A stretch of 64,000 nucleotides of DNA, from the NCBI RefSeq assembly GCF_014201465.1, contig NZ_JACHEP010000010.1:1-64000 (forward strand), read 5' to 3'. Source of the DNA: Anoxybacteroides tepidamans (GTDB taxonomy: Bacteria; Bacillota; Bacilli; Bacillales; Anoxybacillaceae). Below are positions 37,823-46,629 of the stretch, in pieces; the first letter of the stretch is position 1; every line of letters starts with the position of its first letter. Below the pieces are notes generated by a model, which saw nothing but the letters and a program-made list of their open reading frames with translations, was not told the origin of the DNA and did not search any database. The position numbers and the translations under genes were made by a program.

Positions 37823-38543
37823 ATCGATCGGTGACGACGATATAAGTTGCTTTCACAGGACCGTGGACGCCGACGACTAAGTTCATTTCAATATCGGCAG
37901 AGTTGCTCGGTCCGGTAATAAAGTTGATACAAGAAGCCACTTGTTCGCCATTTTCAATTTGCTTATGAATGTACGCAGCTGCTTGCGTCATGCGCGGAAC
38001 GATTGTGCTTTTTGGAATGATCGCGATATATGTTTGCGGCAAAAAGCTGACGGTCCGGCCTTTTCCACTATTGCTAAATAAAACAACGGTTCCAGACTCT
38101 GCTAATGTAATATCGCTGAAAGTAATACCGACGTTCGCTTTTTCCGCCCATTCAATATTTTTCCTGCCGGCGGAGGCGTCCCAAATATGAACATCGATCT
38201 GTTCATTTGGCCATTCGGATTGCAATAACGGCATTAATCTGTATTCCGCAAAACGCGGGTCGTTCCATGTGACAACAGGTCCGCCACCATATTGCGCTAC
38301 CGTTTGTTTAAGCGTTGCGGCAAGAGCGTCAGCAGTTGTCGCCACAAAATCGGTATGAATGCGGGAGCATTGCGATTTCAGCACTTCGAGCAAATCGTCT
38401 TGGCTATATCCTTGAAAAACGGTCCATTGCGGTTGATGTTTCCAAGCAGGCCGCGATACTGCCGATGTGCGCGGTTCGCGCCCCAACCTTTTGGCGATCG
38501 TCTGTAGAAAGGTGTCGCGGTTATGAATCGCTCCGTTTGCCAT
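37821..38543 (-). CDS. lutC: Lactate utilization protein C
   Basis: This 240-residue LUD-domain (LUD_dom, formerly DUF162) protein is part of the LutABC L-lactate oxidation complex. Typical segments are NVGITFSDITLAESGTVVLFS and the C-terminal ITGPSNSADIEMNLVVGVHGP. Its ATG overlaps the lutB stop codon by one base (TAATG), so translation is coupled. It is the last gene of lutABC under LutR control. Its exact catalytic role within the complex is not settled. Confidence 0.95.
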   Translation of the reverse strand: MANGAIHNRDTFLQTIAKRLGREPRTSAVSRPAWKHQPQWTVFQGYSQDDLLEVLKSQCSRIHTDFVATTADALAATLKQTVAQYGGGPVVTWNDPRFAEYRLMPLLQSEWPNEQIDVHIWDASAGRKNIEWAEKANVGITFSDITLAESGTVVLFSNSGKGRTVSFLPQTYIAIIPKSTIVPRMTQAAAYIHKQIENGEQVASCINFITGPSNSADIEMNLVVGVHGPVKATYIVVTDR

Positions 38544-39970
38544 TATTGCTCTCCTCCTTTCTTATGTTCACGAAACCAGTCGCGGAATCGTTCTTTATTT
38601 GGCGCAGGAAACTCGCGAATTTCCGTCCAAGCTTTTAACGGGCCAATTCCTTTTGTGATGCGCTGATCGGCCGTGAACGGCTGGAGCGCACTTGGAGCTA
38701 CTTTGGAACCGAATTTGTAAAGCAGCGATGAAGCGGCACCTAAGCCGAATGCTTTCATTGCTAATTTTTCGGAAATTGGTGCTTTTCCTTCTCGCTCAAC
38801 GATCACTTGCCGATGCTTGAGCAACAACTCATGAAGCGGGATTTTGACGGGGCAAGCTTCCGTGCAAGCGGCACATAACGTTGATGCATATGGAAGTTCT
38901 TTATAATCATCGTATCCTCCAAGAAGCGGTGAAAGGACAGCGCCGATCGGACCGGAATAAATGGATCCGTATGAATGTCCGCCAATGTGGCGATAAACAG
39001 GGCAGACGTTGACGCAAGCCGCGCAACGAATGCATTGCAATACCGATTGAAATTCTGTTCCGAGAATATCAGAACGACCGTTATCGACGATGACTAAATG
39101 AAACTCTTCCGGGCCGTCGACATCTCCTTCGTCGCGCGGACCGGTTAAAACGGTGATGTAGCTTGTTAATTTTTGACCAACGGCGCTACGTGTGAGCAAG
39201 CTGACGAGCACTTCCATTTCTTCAAATGTCGGTACAATCCGCTCCATACCCATAACGGTAATTTGCGTTTTTGGTAAGGCAGTGACTAAATCGGCGTTGC
39301 CTTCGTTTGTTACGAGTGTGATCGATCCGGACTCAGCAATGGCGAAGTTACAGCCGGTAATGCCGATATCGGCTGTTAAATATTCATTTCGCAACATTTT
39401 CCGGGCGTGCGATGCAAGCTCTTCTGGTTTTTCTGTTTTGTCATAGTCTAATTTTTTCCGGAAGACGTCGCGAATTTGTTCTTTATTTTTATGAAGGGCA
39501 GGCGCGACAATATGCGATGGAGGATCGTGATCGTCAATTTGCAAAATGTATTCGCCAAGGTCGGTTTCAATCACTTCACATCCAGCCGCTTCTAGCACAG
39601 GATTCAAATGAATTTCTTCCGTCACCATTGATTTTGATTTCACAATTTTCTTTGCGTTCTTTTTGATGACAACATCACGAATGTATTGATTAGCTTCTTC
39701 CGCTGTTTGCGCAAAAAACACATGTCCACCGCGTTTGGCAACGTTTTCACTTAATTGCATTAAATAATAATCGAGATGTTCTAACGTATGCTGGCGAATT
39801 TCTTCTCCAAGCGCGCGCCATTCTTCCCAGTTGCCGAGCTCTGCTGCAGCATCGAGCCGTCTTGTTCGCAACCGTTCTTGTGCTCCGGCGACAGCTCCGC
39901 GCATAAATGAGTTGTTAATTCCTGTTTCTACGCGTTCATGGAACGGGTCTGTTCCAATTTTCATTGACAT
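38543..39970 (-). CDS. lutB: Lactate utilization iron-sulfur protein B
   Basis: This 475-residue protein has an N-terminal LUD domain (about 60-290), two 4Fe-4S clusters in [18 protein letters not shown] and [15 protein letters not shown] (about 300-370), and a C-terminal DUF3390-like tail. It carries electrons in L-lactate oxidation to pyruvate. The ATG at 39970 follows GGAGGTGAT, and an upstream in-frame start at 39985 sits inside that site. lutA ends one base before the longer frame would begin. Confidence 0.95.
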   Translation of the reverse strand: MSMKIGTDPFHERVETGINNSFMRGAVAGAQERLRTRRLDAAAELGNWEEWRALGEEIRQHTLEHLDYYLMQLSENVAKRGGHVFFAQTAEEANQYIRDVVIKKNAKKIVKSKSMVTEEIHLNPVLEAAGCEVIETDLGEYILQIDDHDPPSHIVAPALHKNKEQIRDVFRKKLDYDKTEKPEELASHARKMLRNEYLTADIGITGCNFAIAESGSITLVTNEGNADLVTALPKTQITVMGMERIVPTFEEMEVLVSLLTRSAVGQKLTSYITVLTGPRDEGDVDGPEEFHLVIVDNGRSDILGTEFQSVLQCIRCAACVNVCPVYRHIGGHSYGSIYSGPIGAVLSPLLGGYDDYKELPYASTLCAACTEACPVKIPLHELLLKHRQVIVEREGKAPISEKLAMKAFGLGAASSLLYKFGSKVAPSALQPFTADQRITKGIGPLKAWTEIREFPAPNKERFRDWFREHKKGGEQ

Positions 39971-39985
39971 TTTTATCACCTCCAT

Positions 39986-40702
39986 TTAACGGCTATTGAG
40001 CACTTCAGCGATATGCATCACTTGAATTGGTTTTCCTTTACGCTCAATGCGCCCGCCGATGTTCATTAAACAACCGCAATCCGCTCCAATTAAATAATCA
40101 GCTTCGGTTTCTTCGATATGCCGGATTTTTTCATCTACCATTTGTTCGGAAATCGGCCCCATTTTCACGGAAAATGTGCCGCCAAACCCGCAACAGTTAT
40201 GGGCGTTCGGTAACGGCATCACTTCTAACCCTTCAACATGTTTTAACAGTTGAAAAGGCGCATCTTTGACGCCAAGTAAGCGAGTCATATGGCAAGAAGT
40301 ATGATAGGTCGCCCGTCCTTTTAATTTAGCTCCGACATCCTCGATTTTCAGCACTTCTACAAGAAACTGCGTTAATTCGTATGTTTTCGCTGCTAGCGCT
40401 TTCGCTTTTGGTTCCCATTCAGGATCACCTTTAAAAATGTGTGGATATTCTTTAAACATCGTGGCGCAAGAACCGGAAGGAGCGACGACATATTCCGCAT
40501 GTTCAAACGTGCGAATCATATGTTTCATCGCTTCTTTTGCTTCTTTTACATAGCCGCTATTGTAAGCGGGCTGGCCACAGCATGTTTGCGCCTCTGGAAA
40601 TTCAACTTCGCAACCTAACCGTTCTAGCAGTTCAACAGTCGCTTTTCCAACGTTTGTGTGAAACAAATCGACTAAACAAGTAATGAATAACGTGACCTTC
40701 AT
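39986..40702 (-). CDS. lutA: Lactate utilization protein A (CCG domains)
   Basis: This 238-residue protein has two Cys-rich CCG domains, as in heterodisulfide reductase subunits and Glc[12 protein letters not shown] with earlier Cys, and CHMTRLLG with [15 protein letters not shown]. It contributes a cysteine-ligated iron-sulfur centre to LutABC. It is the first gene of the operon, started by ATG behind AAGGGGGAAGAGGG, and a LutR-like operator lies 60 bases upstream. Confidence 0.95.
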   Translation of the reverse strand: MKVTLFITCLVDLFHTNVGKATVELLERLGCEVEFPEAQTCCGQPAYNSGYVKEAKEAMKHMIRTFEHAEYVVAPSGSCATMFKEYPHIFKGDPEWEPKAKALAAKTYELTQFLVEVLKIEDVGAKLKGRATYHTSCHMTRLLGVKDAPFQLLKHVEGLEVMPLPNAHNCCGFGGTFSVKMGPISEQMVDEKIRHIEETEADYLIGADCGCLMNIGGRIERKGKPIQVMHIAEVLNSR

Positions 40703-40759
40703 GTTCCCTCTTCCCCCTTTGTTTACAAAATGTACGGCTAGCGTCTCGACAAGTCAGCT

Positions 40760-40774
40760 GGTCATCAGATGACT
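40760..40774. promoter_or_regulatory. LutR operator upstream of lutABC
   Basis: GGTCATCAGATGACT is a near-perfect palindrome. The same sequence (one base different) lies downstream of the lctP promoter. Shared sites at the two lactate units next to the gene for a FadR/GntR regulator point to LutR. Confidence 0.82.
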
Positions 40775-40783
40775 TTGTTCATA

Positions 40784-40789
40784 ATTATA
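40784..40789 (-). promoter_or_regulatory. -10 box of the lutABC promoter
   Basis: TATAAT on the minus strand lies 10 bases upstream of the operator, so repressor binding would fall just after the start of transcription. No convincing -35 box is seen. Confidence 0.55.
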
Positions 40790-40799
40790 TAACAATTTC

Positions 40800-40838
40800 G
40801 CAAAAAAGAAAGCGCCTAATTGTTTAAGCAGGCGCTTA
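40800..40838 (-). terminator. Terminator of lutR
   Basis: On the minus strand AAGCGCCT pairs with AGGCGCTT and is followed by TCTTTTTT. It overlaps the last codon of lutR. Confidence 0.82.
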
Positions 40839-41558
40839 CGAGGACAAAATATATTTTTTGAGTACTCTTTCTACGTTAGATAAATGCTGAAGCATGCGCT
40901 CTTGAGCCGCATCGGCATCCCGATCTTTAATCGCTTCAAAAATTTTCATATGTTCATCAAGAAGCTGTTCGCTTGTCGCTTGTTTAGAGAAAAGCCAGAT
41001 TCTGCGCGTCTCCCGCATTGTTTCAATCATCATTTCGGATACGTTGTTCATCAAACTGACTAAAATCGGGTTTTGTGATGCGGTGGCAACAGCCATATGG
41101 AATAAAAAGTCTGCTTTTTCCCCAAGTTCTTCATCTCCGACGTCGATTCCTTGTTTCATTTGCTGAAGAGCGTATTGCATCGCTTCTAAATCTTTTTCTG
41201 TCCATTTTCGTGCAGCCACGCCGGCTGCCCCGACTTCTAGCAGTTTGCGAACTTCTACTAAATGGGCAATGTCTTCTTTTTTCATAAGAGCGGCAACAGA
41301 GATAGGAAACGAAAGCATCACTGGGTCAAATTCACGAACGTACGTTCCTTCTCCTTGTTTGAGTTCGATTAGCCCCATCGCTTTCAGAGCCGTTAGCGCT
41401 TCGCGAATCGCCGCACGGCCGACTTGGAAATTTTCTGCGAGCTGCTGCACCGAATCTAGCTTATCGCCAGGTTTTAACACTCCAGTTTTAATCATATCAA
41501 AAATGGCTTCTGCTACTTCTTCGTAAATTTTTTTTGGCTTGATTTGTTTATATTCCAA
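40836..41558 (-). CDS. lutR: Lactate-responsive GntR/FadR-type repressor
   Basis: This 240-residue regulator has an N-terminal GntR winged helix (VAEAIFDMIKTGVLKPGD, then LAENFQVGRAAIREALTALKAMGLIELKQGEGTYV, split) and a C-terminal FCD ligand-binding domain (residues about 85-225) with metal-site His in HMAVATASQNP and DEHMKIFEAI. The start is TTG at 41558 behind GAGGTGACC. It lies between lutABC and lctP, transcribed in the same direction as lutABC, and matching palindromes stand at both target promoters. L-lactate is the likely inducer, as for B. subtilis LutR. Confidence 0.93.
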   Translation of the reverse strand: MEYKQIKPKKIYEEVAEAIFDMIKTGVLKPGDKLDSVQQLAENFQVGRAAIREALTALKAMGLIELKQGEGTYVREFDPVMLSFPISVAALMKKEDIAHLVEVRKLLEVGAAGVAARKWTEKDLEAMQYALQQMKQGIDVGDEELGEKADFLFHMAVATASQNPILVSLMNNVSEMMIETMRETRRIWLFSKQATSEQLLDEHMKIFEAIKDRDADAAQERMLQHLSNVERVLKKYILSS

Positions 41559-41661
41559 AAAAGGTCACCTCATACCGTAAAAAACTCATGATAGTTTATT
41601 ATACAAAAATTTTGACCATAAGGCAGTGAAAGAAATTTCGAAAAATTTTCTTTTTTTGTAT

Positions 41662-41690
41662 TGTTTTTTTTTTAAAGTGGTCATATAATT
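41662..41690 (+). promoter_or_regulatory. Sigma-A promoter of lctP
   Basis: TTGTTT (41662-41667) and TATAAT (41685-41690) are 17 bases apart. The palindromic operator lies about 24 bases downstream of the -10 box. Confidence 0.8.
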
Positions 41691-41713
41691 TGAGTCAGTA
41701 GTAATTATCATAC

Positions 41714-41728
41714 GGTCATCAGATGACC
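41714..41728. promoter_or_regulatory. LutR operator upstream of lctP
   Basis: GGTCATCAGATGACC is a perfect palindrome around one central base. It lies after the predicted transcription start, so repression would be by road-block. It differs by one base from the site at 40760. Confidence 0.85.
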
Positions 41729-41776
41729 TAATTATTATTTAGGGGATCACACGGTTAAACAAAAGGGGAGGTTTTT

Positions 41777-43462
41777 TTGAGTATGCAGTGGAAACAAGAT
41801 TTTACGCCAATCGCTGATAATTTGGCATTATCGGCAGTCATTGCTCTTATTCCGATTTTATATTTCTTTTGGGCGTTAGCCGTGAAGCGGATGAAAGGGT
41901 ATATGGCAGGATTAACTACATTGCTTGTTGCGTTGGTTGTGGCTGTAATCGCTTACAAAATGCCGGTTGGAATGGCTGTCATGTCCGTGACGCAAGGAGC
42001 CGTTTACGGGTTGCTGCCAATCGGATGGATTATCATTACGTCTGTGTTTTTGTATAAATTAACCGTGAAAACAGGGCAATTTGATACGATTCGCAACTCG
42101 GTGTTGTCGATTACGGAAGACCGGCGTTTACAGGCATTGTTGATAGCGTTTTCATTCGGAGCGTTTCTTGAAGGGGCAGCCGGATTTGGAGCGCCGGTCG
42201 CGATTTCCGCGGCGTTGCTTGTTGGTTTGGGGTTTCATCCGTTATATGCAGCTGGAATTTGTTTAATTGCTAATACGGCGCCTGTTGCGTTCGGGGCGAT
42301 CGGGATTCCGATTACAGCAGTAGCAGGTCCGACCGGCATCCCGGCTATGGAAATTTCAAAAATGGTCGGTCGCCAGTTGCCATTTTTATCTGTATTTATT
42401 CCGTTTTACCTAGTGCTTATTATGGCTGGATGGAAAAAGACAGTGGAAGTATTGCCGGCGATTTTAGTATCGGGAATTTCATTTGCCATTACTCAGTATG
42501 TCAGCTCGAACTTTTTAGGTCCTGAGTTGCCAGATATTTTATCGGCGTTAGTTTCATTGGTTGCATTAACGATTTTCTTGAAAGTTTGGAAGCCGAAAAC
42601 GATTTATCGTTTTGCATCGGAAGCTCATTCGGAAGTAGCGGCAGCGGTTCAAGTGCAAAAAACGCATACGAGCGGCGAAGTATTGAAAGCATGGTCTCCG
42701 TTTTTAGTGTTAACCGCTTTCATTTCGATTTGGGGAATTCCGCAAGTCAAAGCGGCATTGACGGGGCATTATGAAGGAACGAACAGCATATTGAAAGCGC
42801 TCAACACATTAGGACATTATTTCACATTTATGCCGGAAGTTCCTGGGCTAAGCAATAAAATTATCGGTGCAAGCGGTCAGCCAATTCCGGCTGTATATAA
42901 ATTGGAAGTGTTAGGGGCAGCTGGAACAGCGATTTTGTTGGCAGCGATTGTGACGAAATTTATTGTAAATATCTCTTGGAAAGAATGGACAGCGACATTT
43001 GGTGAAACGTTAAATGAACTGAAGTTTCCGATTGTTACGATTGCTTCTGTTGTTGGTTTTGCCTATGTAACAAACGCTTCTGGTATGAGCACAACACTCG
43101 GTATGACATTGGCAAAAACAGGTTCGCTCTTTGCTTTCTTCTCGCCGTTCCTCGGCTGGTTAGGGGTGTTTATTACAGGTTCAGATACGTCGTCCAACTT
43201 ATTATTCGGAAACTTACAAAAAGTTACTGCCACTTCAATCGGAATGGATCCTGTCCTTGCGATTGCAGCAAACTCATCCGGTGGGGTCGTCGGAAAAATG
43301 ATTTCGCCGCAATCGATTGCAGTTGCTTGTGCAGCTGTAGGTTTAGCCGGCAAAGAGTCGGACTTATTCCGCTTTACGATTAAGCATAGTATTTTCTTAA
43401 TTATTTTGATTGGCATTTTGACATTTTTGCAATCGAATGTTTTATCGTGGATGATTCCTTAA
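41777..43462 (+). CDS. lctP: L-lactate permease
   Basis: This 561-residue membrane protein belongs to the LctP family of lactate (and glycolate) permeases, with about 12-14 helices. Family hallmarks are FGAFLEGAAGFGAPVAISAALL (split near residues 130-150), ANTAPVAFGAIGIPI and the late ITGSDTSSNLLFGNLQ. The TTG at 41777 is five bases from GGGGAGG, while the in-frame ATG at 41783 is also possible. It imports the substrate for LutABC and the downstream GlcDF and carries a LutR operator in its leader. Confidence 0.94.
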   Translation: MSMQWKQDFTPIADNLALSAVIALIPILYFFWALAVKRMKGYMAGLTTLLVALVVAVIAYKMPVGMAVMSVTQGAVYGLLPIGWIIITSVFLYKLTVKTGQFDTIRNSVLSITEDRRLQALLIAFSFGAFLEGAAGFGAPVAISAALLVGLGFHPLYAAGICLIANTAPVAFGAIGIPITAVAGPTGIPAMEISKMVGRQLPFLSVFIPFYLVLIMAGWKKTVEVLPAILVSGISFAITQYVSSNFLGPELPDILSALVSLVALTIFLKVWKPKTIYRFASEAHSEVAAAVQVQKTHTSGEVLKAWSPFLVLTAFISIWGIPQVKAALTGHYEGTNSILKALNTLGHYFTFMPEVPGLSNKIIGASGQPIPAVYKLEVLGAAGTAILLAAIVTKFIVNISWKEWTATFGETLNELKFPIVTIASVVGFAYVTNASGMSTTLGMTLAKTGSLFAFFSPFLGWLGVFITGSDTSSNLLFGNLQKVTATSIGMDPVLAIAANSSGGVVGKMISPQSIAVACAAVGLAGKESDLFRFTIKHSIFLIILIGILTFLQSNVLSWMIP

Positions 43463-43471
43463 TTTTTTTAG

Positions 43472-43534
43472 AAAAAGGGCGTTCATACATAGAGGAACAA
43501 TGGTTTTCTCTATGTAATGAGTCCCTTTTTCCCT
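43472..43534 (+). terminator. Two-part hairpin between lctP and glcD
   Basis: AAAAAGGG pairs with CCCTTTTT around an inner hairpin CATAGAG/CTCTATG. It may partially end lctP transcripts and set the ratio of permease to glcDF. Confidence 0.65.
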
Positions 43535-43578
43535 TTAGATGCATATTAGGAAAAGTGCAAAGGAAAGGATGAGAGCCG

Positions 43579-44991
43579 TTGATTTCAGAAAAAGTAAAAC
43601 AATCGTTCATCCGTATCGTTGGTTCTGAGAATTACGATGATTCGAAAGCAGGAAGGCTTGTCTATTCGTACGATGCCACTCCGCAGTTTCAGTCGCTTCC
43701 TGATGCGGTCATTGCGCCAAGGAATACGAAAGAAGTTTCCGAGATTGTGAAAATTTGCAATGAGCATCGCATTCCGCTCGTTCCGCGCGGTTCCGGCACG
43801 AATCTTTGCGCAGGAACATGTCCAATTGAAGGCGGAGTCGTACTCGTTTTTAAACATATGAACAAAATTTTAGAAATCGATGAAGAAAATTTGACGGTAA
43901 CGGTTCAACCGGGAGTGATTACGCAAGATTTGATCAAGGCGGTGGAGGAGAAAGGGCTGTTTTATCCTCCAGATCCGAGTTCGATGAAAATTTCCACAAT
44001 TGGCGGCAATATCAATGAAAATTCCGGCGGATTGCGCGGTTTAAAGTACGGAGTAACCCGTGATTATGTGATGGCGCTGGAAGTTGTGCTGGCGAATGGA
44101 GATATCATTCGGACAGGCGGAAAATTAGCAAAAGATGTGGCAGGATATGATTTAACGCGCTTGTTTGTCGGTTCGGAAGGCACGCTTGGTGTTATTACCG
44201 AAGCAACGTTAAAGCTGATTCCGATGCCAGAAACGAAAAAAACAATGCTTGCCCTTTATCAAGATTTAGAAGCAGCCGCTCGTTCGGTTTCCAAAATTAT
44301 CGCTAATAAAATCATTCCAACGACGCTTGAATTTCTTGATCAGCCAACGCTTGCAGTGGTGGAAGATTATGCGCGGATTGGGTTGCCGACCAATGTAAAA
44401 GCCGTTCTTCTCATTGAACAAGACGGACCATATGAAGTAGTAGAGCGCGATATGAAGAAAATGGCGGAAATTTGCCAAGAAGAGCAAGCCGTGTCTGTAC
44501 AAATCGCTCGCTCAGAAGCGGAAGCAGATGCGCTTCGTACAGCTCGACGTTCCGCTTTATCAGCACTTGCTCGATTGAAACCGACTACGATTTTGGAAGA
44601 TGCCACAGTGCCGCGCTCGGAAATTGCCAAAATGGTTAAAGCGATCAATGAAATTGCTGAAAAATACAACGTGAAAATTTGTACATTTGGCCATGCTGGA
44701 GATGGAAATCTCCATCCAACATGTCCGACAGATGTGCGCGATCGCGAAGAAATTGAACGGGTTGAAAAAGCGTTTGAAGAAATTTTCGCCAAAGCGATTG
44801 AGCTTGGCGGCACGATTACAGGAGAGCATGGCGTCGGTGCGATGAAGGCTCCTTACTTGGAATGGAAGCTAGGCAAAGAAGGGATCGAGGCGATGAAGGC
44901 GATCAAGCAGGCTTTAGATCCGAATGGCATTATGAATCCCGGGAAAATATTTGCGAAAAGTGAACGCAAACGTGTGGTGGTGACGAGATGA
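43579..44991 (+). CDS. glcD: Glycolate/D-lactate oxidase FAD subunit
   Basis: This 470-residue flavoprotein of the FAD_binding_4 family oxidises glycolate or D-lactate. The FAD-binding part has PRGSGTNLCAGTCPIEGGVV, NSGGLRGLKYGVTRDYV and GTLGVITEATLKL, and the C-terminal part has FGHAGDGNLHP and GTITGEHGVG. The start is TTG with GAAAGGA upstream. It overlaps glcF by four bases. Being placed directly after the lactate permease suggests D-lactate as substrate, though glycolate is equally possible by sequence. Confidence 0.93.
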   Translation: MISEKVKQSFIRIVGSENYDDSKAGRLVYSYDATPQFQSLPDAVIAPRNTKEVSEIVKICNEHRIPLVPRGSGTNLCAGTCPIEGGVVLVFKHMNKILEIDEENLTVTVQPGVITQDLIKAVEEKGLFYPPDPSSMKISTIGGNINENSGGLRGLKYGVTRDYVMALEVVLANGDIIRTGGKLAKDVAGYDLTRLFVGSEGTLGVITEATLKLIPMPETKKTMLALYQDLEAAARSVSKIIANKIIPTTLEFLDQPTLAVVEDYARIGLPTNVKAVLLIEQDGPYEVVERDMKKMAEICQEEQAVSVQIARSEAEADALRTARRSALSALARLKPTTILEDATVPRSEIAKMVKAINEIAEKYNVKICTFGHAGDGNLHPTCPTDVRDREEIERVEKAFEEIFAKAIELGGTITGEHGVGAMKAPYLEWKLGKEGIEAMKAIKQALDPNGIMNPGKIFAKSERKRVVVTR

Positions 44992-46310
44992 CAACAGCAA
45001 AAGAACGAGCAACTATTCAGCAACAATTCCAAACAAGAATGAATGAAGACGAACTGATGAACTGCATGCGCTGCGGATTTTGTTTGCCGACATGTCCGAC
45101 GTATATCGAATCTGGATTTCAAGAGTCACATTCACCGCGAGGGCGTATCGCTCTCATGAAAGCCGTTGTGGACGGGTTGATTGAACCGGACGAAGATGTT
45201 GAGCGATCGCTCAATATGTGTCTTGGCTGCCGAGCATGTGAACCGGTTTGTCCTTCCGGCGTCCGTTACGGCCATTTACTTGAAGAAGCGCGTGATATTA
45301 TTGCACAAAATAAAAAGTACTCTTTATTTGTTCGAATCATTCGTAAAATCGTTTTTAGCGGGCTGTTTCCGCATCAAAACCGCATGCGCCTATTAACAGC
45401 GTTGGTCGGTTTTTATCAGCGTTCTGGACTGCAATCGCTCGCACGCCGGTTCGGTCTATTAAATCTGCTGCCGCGCCATCTTACAACAATGGAAAAAGTG
45501 CTGCCAACGGTGCCGACATGGAAAGAAATGAACGACCGTCCGAAGCAGCTTACACCTCAAGGAATAAAAAAACGACGTGTTGCTTTCTTTACAGGATGCT
45601 TGATGGATACGATGTTTATGAAAACAAATGATGCAACGATGGAGCTGTTGCAACGAGCAGGATGCGAAGTGGTGATTCCTCCTGCGCAAGCGTGCTGCGG
45701 GGCGCTACATGGCCATGGCGGGGAAAAACATCAAGCAAAAGAACTAGCGAAGCGAAACATCGAAGCGTTCGAACAATTGAACGTTGACTATATCGTGACC
45801 AATGCAGGCGGGTGTGGGGCGTTTTTAGTAGAATACGATCATTTACTGAAAGATGATGCTGATTGGGCGGAGAGAGCGAAAGCATTTACTAGAAAAATAA
45901 AAGATATTTCGGAAGTTTTAGTGGAATTGAATTTTCATGAGACGAAATTAAAAGTAAAACCGCAAGTTGTGACATATCAAGATTCTTGCCATTTGCGCAA
46001 TGTGATGAAAGTAGCCAATGCTCCAAGGCAGTTGTTGCAAGCAATAGAGGGAGCGGAATTTCGCGAGATGAAAGACGCCGATCGTTGTTGCGGTTCGGCT
46101 GGTATTTATAATATTGTGGAACCGGAAATGTCGATGCAAATTCTTGATTATAAAATGCAAATGGCCAAGCAGACGAAAGCGACGACAATCGTCACTGCCA
46201 ATCCAGGTTGTCTTTTGCAAATGAAGCTGGGAATTGAAAGGGAAGGACTGTCTTCTCATATGCGTGCGGTTCATATTGTCGATTTTCTTTTAGAAGCATC
46301 AGGGGAATAA
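44988..46310 (+). CDS. glcF: Glycolate/D-lactate oxidase iron-sulfur subunit
   Basis: This 440-residue protein has two N-terminal 4Fe-4S ferredoxin motifs (CMRCGFCLPTCPT and CLGCRACEPVCPS) and two CCG domains (QACCGALHGHGG and DRCCGSAGIYNI). It accepts electrons from GlcD and passes them to the respiratory chain. The ATG overlaps the glcD stop (ATGA), so the two are coupled. No glcE-like gene is present, which is usual in Bacillus. Confidence 0.94.
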   Translation: MTTAKERATIQQQFQTRMNEDELMNCMRCGFCLPTCPTYIESGFQESHSPRGRIALMKAVVDGLIEPDEDVERSLNMCLGCRACEPVCPSGVRYGHLLEEARDIIAQNKKYSLFVRIIRKIVFSGLFPHQNRMRLLTALVGFYQRSGLQSLARRFGLLNLLPRHLTTMEKVLPTVPTWKEMNDRPKQLTPQGIKKRRVAFFTGCLMDTMFMKTNDATMELLQRAGCEVVIPPAQACCGALHGHGGEKHQAKELAKRNIEAFEQLNVDYIVTNAGGCGAFLVEYDHLLKDDADWAERAKAFTRKIKDISEVLVELNFHETKLKVKPQVVTYQDSCHLRNVMKVANAPRQLLQAIEGAEFREMKDADRCCGSAGIYNIVEPEMSMQILDYKMQMAKQTKATTIVTANPGCLLQMKLGIEREGLSSHMRAVHIVDFLLEASGE

Positions 46311-46409
46311 AAAATTTTGATTTCCATGAGTATGAAATTATTGAAAATCGGGCAAAAATAATTATGTAAAGTTTTCCAAGTATTCCCCCGATCCCCTATA
46401 ATTATGTGG

Positions 46410-46442
46410 AAACCCCTTCGAATTTCGAAGGGTTATTTTTTT
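46410..46442 (+). terminator. Terminator after glcF
   Basis: AACCCCTTCGAA pairs with TTCGAAGGGTT (one bulge), followed by ATTTTTTTTT. It ends the lctP-glcDF unit. Confidence 0.92.
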
Positions 46443-46629
46443 TGAAAACAAAAAACTCTCTCTATAATTTTGAACGATTTTCAATAAAATTAACATGATT
46501 GTTCGGCCAAAAATCCGTTATAATAAAATGGAAAATGTCAAAGTATGTCGAAGAAATAGGGCGGATGAGGGGAGAAGTCTGCCTATCATTCAGTTTATAA
46601 TATATAATAAAAAACTCATGGTGAGCGCT
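46443..46629 (+). other. Upstream region of the c-di-GMP gene
   Basis: This AT-rich stretch has no supported gene. An open frame in phase with the sensor gene starts here but has no ribosome binding site. No c-di-GMP riboswitch consensus was recognised. Confidence 0.4.
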
